Source: JAJPJX01 sp964568355
GTDB lineage: Bacteria; Acidobacteriota; Terriglobia; Bryobacterales; Bryobacteraceae
DNA: 11,044 bases
NCBI GenBank assembly: GCA_964568355.1
Contig: CAZMRK010000404.1
Span: 1 to 11,044, forward strand
Direction of reading: 5' to 3'
Shown here in pieces: positions 6,622 to 11,044 of the stretch; the first letter of the stretch is position 1, and every line of letters begins with the position of its first letter. A program made the position numbers and the translations under genes. The notes below the pieces were generated by a model, which did not search any database, was not told where the DNA came from, and was given only the letters and a program-made list of their open reading frames with translations.

Positions 6622-7682
6622 CGGGAATCCCAGGTACCTGCGCGGCTCGCCACTTCCAGAGGAAATCTGGGCACCAAGCTCGGGTTCACACAATTCGAGG
6701 GCCAGCGGCCCTGAAGCGCGGTAATAGCCTGTCGGGCTCCGTCGCGCATCAGATCCTCAAGCGCCTCTTCCGAACACCCCGCAGAGTGAGGCGTCAGCAG
6801 GACATTGTCCAGGGTGAACAATGGATGGTCGGTTCGACCGGGAGCCGGATCGAACATCGCCAGAGTTTCGTAGACATCGACGCCCGCTCCGGCAATCCAG
6901 CCAGATGAAAGAGCTTGGACGAGCGCCGCCTCGTCGACGATCCCGCCCCGGGCGGTATTCAGGAAGATGGCGCTGGGTTTCATACTGCGAAATTGATTCT
7001 CCCCGATAAGATGATAGGTCATTGGCGTCAGGGGAAGGTGCAGGGAGACAAAGTCGGAGGCACGCAAAATCTCCTCGAAAGTTGCCTGGCGGACGCCGAG
7101 ATCCCCAGCCGCCGCCCGGTCCCAATTCGGGTCATATGCGATCACCTCCAGCCCGAATCCGCGCGCCCGGCGAGCGACCTCTCGAGCCGTTCTTCCGAAC
7201 CCGATCAAGCCCAACACTCTGCCGGCCACGCGCCGGACCGGTTCCTGGACCCGGGCCTGCCACTGTCCCGCGCGGGTGGCGCGGTCCATCAAACGCAGTT
7301 TACGGACGGTGCCCAGCAGCAGCGCCATGGTATGGTCGGCGACTTCGGTTACGCAGAAATCCGGCACATTGGTCACCAGGATTCCGGCAGCGGTGGCAGC
7401 CGCAATGTCGATGTTGTCCGTGACGATTCCATAGCGCGCGATCACCCTGCAGCAGGATAGGCCGGCAATCACCTCCGCCCGGACTTTGGCGGAGACGACC
7501 AGAAGCGCGGAAGCAGAAGCGAGCAGATCCTGCTCAGCGGCCTGCTCCACCGTCTCCACGGCGGTAACTGTAATCCCAGCCTCGGCAAACAGGCGGCATT
7601 CCTGCGCGGAGCGAGGGAAAGTATCCGCATTCAGCCGGACGGCCTCCCGTGGGAGCGGCGGTTCTGAACAATGATCTAGCAC
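6618..7682 (-). CDS. D-isomer-specific 2-hydroxyacid dehydrogenase (CtBP/phosphoglycerate dehydrogenase-like)
   Basis: The 354-residue protein has the two-domain fold of D-2-hydroxyacid dehydrogenases. Seen are ARYGIVTDNIDIAAATAAGI (82-101), VPDFCVTEVADHTMALLL (106-123), the Rossmann motif GLIGFGRTA (158-166) with D184 favouring NAD, catalytic R245 in NTARGG, and catalytic H299 in LTPHSAG. The catalytic glutamate normally lies three residues after the aromatic in DV(F/Y); here that position is L274 and the nearest glutamate is E272. It would interconvert a 2-hydroxy and a 2-oxo acid and is the first gene of the operon. The start is a GTG at 7682 with no ribosome-binding site but directly after a good promoter, suggesting leaderless translation. 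A CTG at 7634 has GGGAGG eight nt before it but would remove the first strand. Confidence 0.87.
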   Translation of the reverse strand: MLDHCSEPPLPREAVRLNADTFPRSAQECRLFAEAGITVTAVETVEQAAEQDLLASASALLVVSAKVRAEVIAGLSCCRVIARYGIVTDNIDIAAATAAGILVTNVPDFCVTEVADHTMALLLGTVRKLRLMDRATRAGQWQARVQEPVRRVAGRVLGLIGFGRTAREVARRARGFGLEVIAYDPNWDRAAAGDLGVRQATFEEILRASDFVSLHLPLTPMTYHLIGENQFRSMKPSAIFLNTARGGIVDEAALVQALSSGWIAGAGVDVYETLAMFDPAPGRTDHPLFTLDNVLLTPHSAGCSEEALEDLMRDGARQAITALQGRWPSNCVNPSLVPRFPLEVASRAGTWDSR

Positions 7683-7685
7683 CAG

Positions 7686-7708
7686 GAAACATGCTATCCC
7701 GGCATTTC
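7686..7708. promoter_or_regulatory. Imperfect inverted repeat over the operon -10 box, possible GntR operator
   Basis: The plus strand reads GAAAC-ATGC, seven bases, then GCAT-TTC: perfect ATGC/GCAT arms (7691-7694 and 7702-7705... centre near 7698) extended by GAAA/TTTC with one extra base on the left. It covers the -10 box and the predicted start of transcription, where a repressor would act. The operon's own FCD-type GntR protein is the natural candidate; the link is inferred. Confidence 0.35.
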
Positions 7709-7719
7709 AAAGAAGTCAA
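7691..7719 (-). promoter_or_regulatory. Promoter of the seven-gene operon
   Basis: On the minus strand, TTGACT (7714-7719, five of six consensus matches) and TAGCAT (7691-7696, four of six) are separated by exactly 17 nt. Transcription should begin at about 7683-7685, at or just before the GTG of the hydroxyacid dehydrogenase gene, so the mRNA would have almost no leader. All seven genes down to 1591 are packed without room for another obvious promoter. Confidence 0.6.
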
Positions 7720-7784
7720 TTGCAAGTAATGCTTTGATTTTGCTGGCAGTCCATGGCAAATTTTCCTTGCGCCGCTTTGTTTCC

Positions 7785-7790
7785 TATGAT
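7785..7790 (+). promoter_or_regulatory. Possible -10 box for the TonB-dependent receptor gene
   Basis: TATGAT matches five of six positions of a -10 box and lies 26 nt before the receptor's ATG. No clear -35 box is found at the right distance, so the call is weak. The rest of the divergent region also holds two TGGCA copies ten bases apart (7744-7748 and 7754-7758), with TGG-N4-CCA at 7744-7753. Confidence 0.3.
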
Positions 7791-7816
7791 AGGTTATCGG
7801 TCCAGAGGAAAATGCC

Positions 7817-10800
7817 ATGTCTGCTCGCTTTCCCCGAAATTCCAGCCTCCCGTTGCTGCTGGCGCTGATGACCTCATCTCTGTTTGCCCAGCAAAATACC
7901 GCCACCATCCTGGGTACGGTGGCGGATCCTTCCGGAGCCGTCATCGCGGAAGCCAAAATTACGGCCGCCGACGAACGCACCGGATTCTCGCGTTCCGTAA
8001 CCAGTGATGCCGGGGGGGCTTACCTGATCCCTTTGTTGCCGATCGGGAACAACTATCGCGTTACGGTGGAGGCGACCGGGTTTAAGACTCACGTCCAGAG
8101 CGGCATCACCCTTCAGCTCAATCAGAATGCCCGGGTGGATATCCGCCTGGAAGTGGGTAGCGTCTCCGAAAATGTCACGGTCACCGCCGGCGCCCCTCTG
8201 GTGGATACGTATTCCTCCCAGGGCGGCGACGTGGTGGAGAGCAAACGCATCACGGAGCTACCGCTCAACGGCAGAAATCCGTTGCAACTGGCCACGCTGC
8301 TGCCTGGAGTCACCGTTTCCCAGAACCCTACCGCGCTTACCGGAGGTGACCGGAGCGCGAATTTTGTCAGCGTCAACGGTTCCAGGCTCAACGAGACGGA
8401 CTACCAGCTTGACGGCATGCGTTTTCAGGGTTCCTATAACAACTCCGGCTTAAACTATCCTTCCCCGGATGCGCTGGAAGAGTTCAAGCTTGTGACCAAT
8501 TCCTACAGTGCCGAGTATGGTTACTATGCGGGCTCGATTTTTACGGCGGTAACGCGGTCTGGCACCAACAGCCTGCACGGAACGGGCTGGGAATTTCTGC
8601 GCAACGACGCGCTCAACGCGCGAAACTTCTTTTCCTCGTCGGTACCGATTTTGCGCCAGAACCAGTTTGGCGCGAGCAGCGGGTTTCCTATTCTGAGAAA
8701 TAAGGTCTTCGGCTTCGCTTCCTATCAGGGCTTGCGAATCCGGGGCACTTCGATCGCCTCCTCATTTCCCTTGACCGCGAGTGAACGGCAAGGCCTTTTC
8801 ACGAGCACGATCCGCGATCCGCTTACCAACGCGCCGTTCCCTGGAAATGCGATCCCGGCCAATCGCGTGAATCCGGTTTCAGCGAAGCTGCTAAACGACT
8901 TCATCCCGGTAGCCCCGAGCTTCAACGGCGGGCAGCTCATCACCACCGGATCGAACCCCACCAATGTAGACCAATGGGTAGGCAAGACGGACATGCTGCT
9001 GAGCTCGAAGGACACGCTGAGTGCCAGTTATTTCTTTGACAAGACGACGTTCAACACGCCATTCGCCAGCGGCCCCTACCCGGCCTACGGCCAGGAGCAG
9101 CAGGATCAGGTCCTCTGGCTGCTTTCGTTGAACCATACGCATAACTTTTCGCCGACCATGATCAACCAGCTCCGAGGCGGGTTCAGCGGCCAGGAAGAAA
9201 ACCGCGGTTGTGACCAGAAGCTGACTCCCCGCGACCTGGGAATCAACATCGACCTGGAAGGCCCACCCGAGCCCCCCAATGTCAGCGTTACGGGCCGGTT
9301 TGGGATGGGCGCCAGCGGCACCTGCGTCTGGGTAGAGGGAGGCATGAACTGGCAGGTGGCGGACAGCCTTACCTGGGTGAAAGGCCGTCATAATCTGAAG
9401 TTCGGCGTCGATATCTATCGCCGCGAGTTCCACCTCAATACCGCGTACCTCGATCCGGGCGCGTTCACCTTCGACGGGTCGGCGACCGGCAATGCCGCGG
9501 CGGACTTCCTGCTTGGCTCGGTCACGAACGTGACCCGCCGGACTTTGATCGATCTGGGAATGAGGTCCTGGAACAGCTCCTATTTTGTCCAGGACGATTT
9601 CAAGGTTTCGCGGCGGCTGACGCTGAACCTGGGGCTGCGCTACGAGTTGCTCGGTCCTTTCGCCGAGTACCGCGGCGAAGAGCGCGAGACTGTCGGCATT
9701 CCGCAAAACGTTAATTTTCGATATGGCATTCAATCGACGGTTTTTCCAGCGGCCCCTCCGGGGCTCTTATTCGTCGGCGACAAGGCACCCGATTTTCCCG
9801 ATGGACTGCCGAACACTATGGTGAAACTCGACCGGCACCTGTTTGAACCGCGAATCGGGTTTGCGTTCGATCTCTTCGGCGACGGGAAAACCAGCCTGCG
9901 CGGCAGCTACGGACTCTACAGCAATGCGCATTTCGGCGACATGGGAGCCCAAAGTTTCCAGAACCAGCCTTTCGACTTCGGCCAGTCCTTGTTTCAACCC
10001 GCCGGTGGATTCAGCGACCCGTGGCGCGGTTTCACCAATCCTTTTCCACACACCCTAAACCTGACGGATCCGAGCAAGCAAGCGTTCTTCCTGCCGAGCG
10101 AGGTTTTTGGGTGGGATCCGAATTTTGTGATGCCGCGAATTCAATCGATCACGTTGGGGGTGCAGCGGGAGGTGATACGCAATCTCGCGGTTGACGCGGG
10201 CTATGACGGCAAGCTGAGCAGGCATCTGGAAGATACGGTAAACGTAAACCAGGCGCGCTATATTCCGGGTGTGGACGCAGCCGGCAATCCGCTTTCCACG
10301 CTCGCCAACACCGACGCCCGGCGCATTCTGGTGCCGAACATTTATCAGAAGATCAACATGATCCAATCCGGAGGCAATGCCGCCTATCACTCTTTCCAAC
10401 TCAGCGTGAAATATCGATCCGAGCGCTTCACCACACTGCTCGCTTACACCTATAGCAAATCGATCGACACGGGACAGAGTATCAGCGTCCAGGGAGTTGT
10501 GCATCAGAGCAATCTCAACCTGAACGGCGACCGCGGCCTTTCGGATTTCGATCGCCGGCAGGTGCTTCGGTGGTCTTGGGTATACGCCCTTCCCCGCTTT
10601 CGCAAGCAGCCGGTGTTCGATTTGATTGCCAGCGGGTGGGAGTTATCGGGACTTACTTCCGTCTCCTCCGGGCCGCCGTTCAACGTGGTGAGCGGCCGGG
10701 ACAACTCCCTGACAGGCGTCGGAAACGATCGTCCCAACGTGGTAGGCAATTGGGAACTGCCGGGAGAGAGATCGCGCGGCGACCAGATTGCGCAGTACTT

Positions 10801-11044
10801 CAATACTACGGCCTTTGCCGCCAACCTGTCGGGGCAGCTTGGAAATCTGGGCCGCAATGTCCTCATCGGTCCGGGGCTTTCCAACACGGATATCGCAGTG
10901 ATGCGCAATTTCCGGATCAGCGAGCGGTTTCGGCTCCAGTTCCGCTCGGAGTTTTTCAACATCTTTAACCAGGTGAACTTCAATCCTCCGGTGGCGACGC
11001 TGACTTCGAGTGCCTTTGGGCGGCTGTCCTCGGCGATGGCGCCG
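7817..11044 (+). CDS. TonB-dependent receptor with carboxypeptidase-regulatory-like domain, partial (C-terminus off window)
   Basis: The frame is open from 7817 to the window edge: 1076 residues. A signal peptide (residues 1-24, hydrophobic LPLLLALMTSSLFA, cleavage before QQ) is followed by a carboxypeptidase-regulatory-like beta-sandwich (about 28-115: ATILGTVADPSGAVIAEAKI ... VTVEATGFK). Next comes a plug domain (about 130-240, with ITELPLNGRNPLQLATLLPGV and a PDALEEFKLVTNSYSAEYG block), then a large outer-membrane beta-barrel. This is the acidobacterial Oar-like layout. It would import a large or scarce ligand across the outer membrane using TonB energy. The ATG at 7817 follows AGAGGA at 7804-7809. 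The visible end, FNPPVATLTSSAFGRLSS, is the usual motif shortly before the terminal strand, so perhaps 15-25 residues are missing. It is divergent from the catabolic operon, which suggests, but does not prove, a shared substrate. Confidence 0.93.
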   Translation, partial: MSARFPRNSSLPLLLALMTSSLFAQQNTATILGTVADPSGAVIAEAKITAADERTGFSRSVTSDAGGAYLIPLLPIGNNYRVTVEATGFKTHVQSGITLQLNQNARVDIRLEVGSVSENVTVTAGAPLVDTYSSQGGDVVESKRITELPLNGRNPLQLATLLPGVTVSQNPTALTGGDRSANFVSVNGSRLNETDYQLDGMRFQGSYNNSGLNYPSPDALEEFKLVTNSYSAEYGYYAGSIFTAVTRSGTNSLHGTGWEFLRNDALNARNFFSSSVPILRQNQFGASSGFPILRNKVFGFASYQGLRIRGTSIASSFPLTASERQGLFTSTIRDPLTNAPFPGNAIPANRVNPVSAKLLNDFIPVAPSFNGGQLITTGSNPTNVDQWVGKTDMLLSSKDTLSASYFFDKTTFNTPFASGPYPAYGQEQQDQVLWLLSLNHTHNFSPTMINQLRGGFSGQEENRGCDQKLTPRDLGINIDLEGPPEPPNVSVTGRFGMGASGTCVWVEGGMNWQVADSLTWVKGRHNLKFGVDIYRREFHLNTAYLDPGAFTFDGSATGNAAADFLLGSVTNVTRRTLIDLGMRSWNSSYFVQDDFKVSRRLTLNLGLRYELLGPFAEYRGEERETVGIPQNVNFRYGIQSTVFPAAPPGLLFVGDKAPDFPDGLPNTMVKLDRHLFEPRIGFAFDLFGDGKTSLRGSYGLYSNAHFGDMGAQSFQNQPFDFGQSLFQPAGGFSDPWRGFTNPFPHTLNLTDPSKQAFFLPSEVFGWDPNFVMPRIQSITLGVQREVIRNLAVDAGYDGKLSRHLEDTVNVNQARYIPGVDAAGNPLSTLANTDARRILVPNIYQKINMIQSGGNAAYHSFQLSVKYRSERFTTLLAYTYSKSIDTGQSISVQGVVHQSNLNLNGDRGLSDFDRRQVLRWSWVYALPRFRKQPVFDLIASGWELSGLTSVSSGPPFNVVSGRDNSLTGVGNDRPNVVGNWELPGERSRGDQIAQYFNTTAFAANLSGQLGNLGRNVLIGPGLSNTDIAVMRNFRISERFRLQFRSEFFNIFNQVNFNPPVATLTSSAFGRLSSAMAP

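Noticed and set aside
8891..10983. Minus-strand open frames under the TonB-dependent receptor, up to 280 codons
   Set aside because: The opposite strand encodes a continuous receptor with a signal peptide, plug and barrel; the mirror frames show no domain or start signal.

Overview
The window is high-GC bacterial DNA, most likely from an acidobacterium (Candidatus Solibacter / Bryobacterales type). The main reason is the large TonB-dependent receptor at the right end, which carries the N-terminal carboxypeptidase-regulatory-like domain typical of that phylum. The assignment is by recognition, not by database search.

Left region (1-1495): the right end of what looks like an integrated, plasmid-like element. 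It holds, on the minus strand, a RepA-family plasmid replication initiator (265-1257). Overlapping its 3' end is a small protein that is essentially only the DNA-binding domain IV of DnaA (278 to beyond position 1). Upstream of repA is a pair of perfectly phased 11-bp direct repeats lying over a candidate promoter. The element appears to end at a 3' fragment of an initiator tRNA-Met gene (1452-1495), a classic tyrosine-integrase attachment site. The intact tRNA, the other attachment site and the integrase should lie left of the window.

Middle region (1591-7682): a tightly packed seven-gene operon on the minus strand, with every junction overlapping or within 11 nt. In transcription order it encodes: a D-2-hydroxyacid dehydrogenase; a classical NAD-type short-chain dehydrogenase; acetoin-dehydrogenase-type E1 alpha and E1 beta; an 80-residue stand-alone lipoyl carrier; a GntR/FCD regulator; and an ACS-type MFS permease for organic anions. 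It reads as an inducible catabolic unit: the permease imports an acid or polyol-derived compound, the two dehydrogenases convert alcohol and keto groups, and the thiamine-diphosphate E1 cleaves a 2-oxo acid or acyloin and loads the acyl group onto the lipoyl carrier. No E2 acyltransferase and no E3 are encoded in the operon. The substrate is not identifiable from sequence.

Right region (7683-11044): a 134-bp divergent intergenic region with a good promoter for the operon (predicted to give a leaderless or nearly leaderless mRNA) and an imperfect inverted repeat over its -10 box. It is followed on the plus strand by the TonB-dependent receptor, which runs off the window close to its expected C-terminus.

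No rRNA, CRISPR array or complete insertion sequence was seen.
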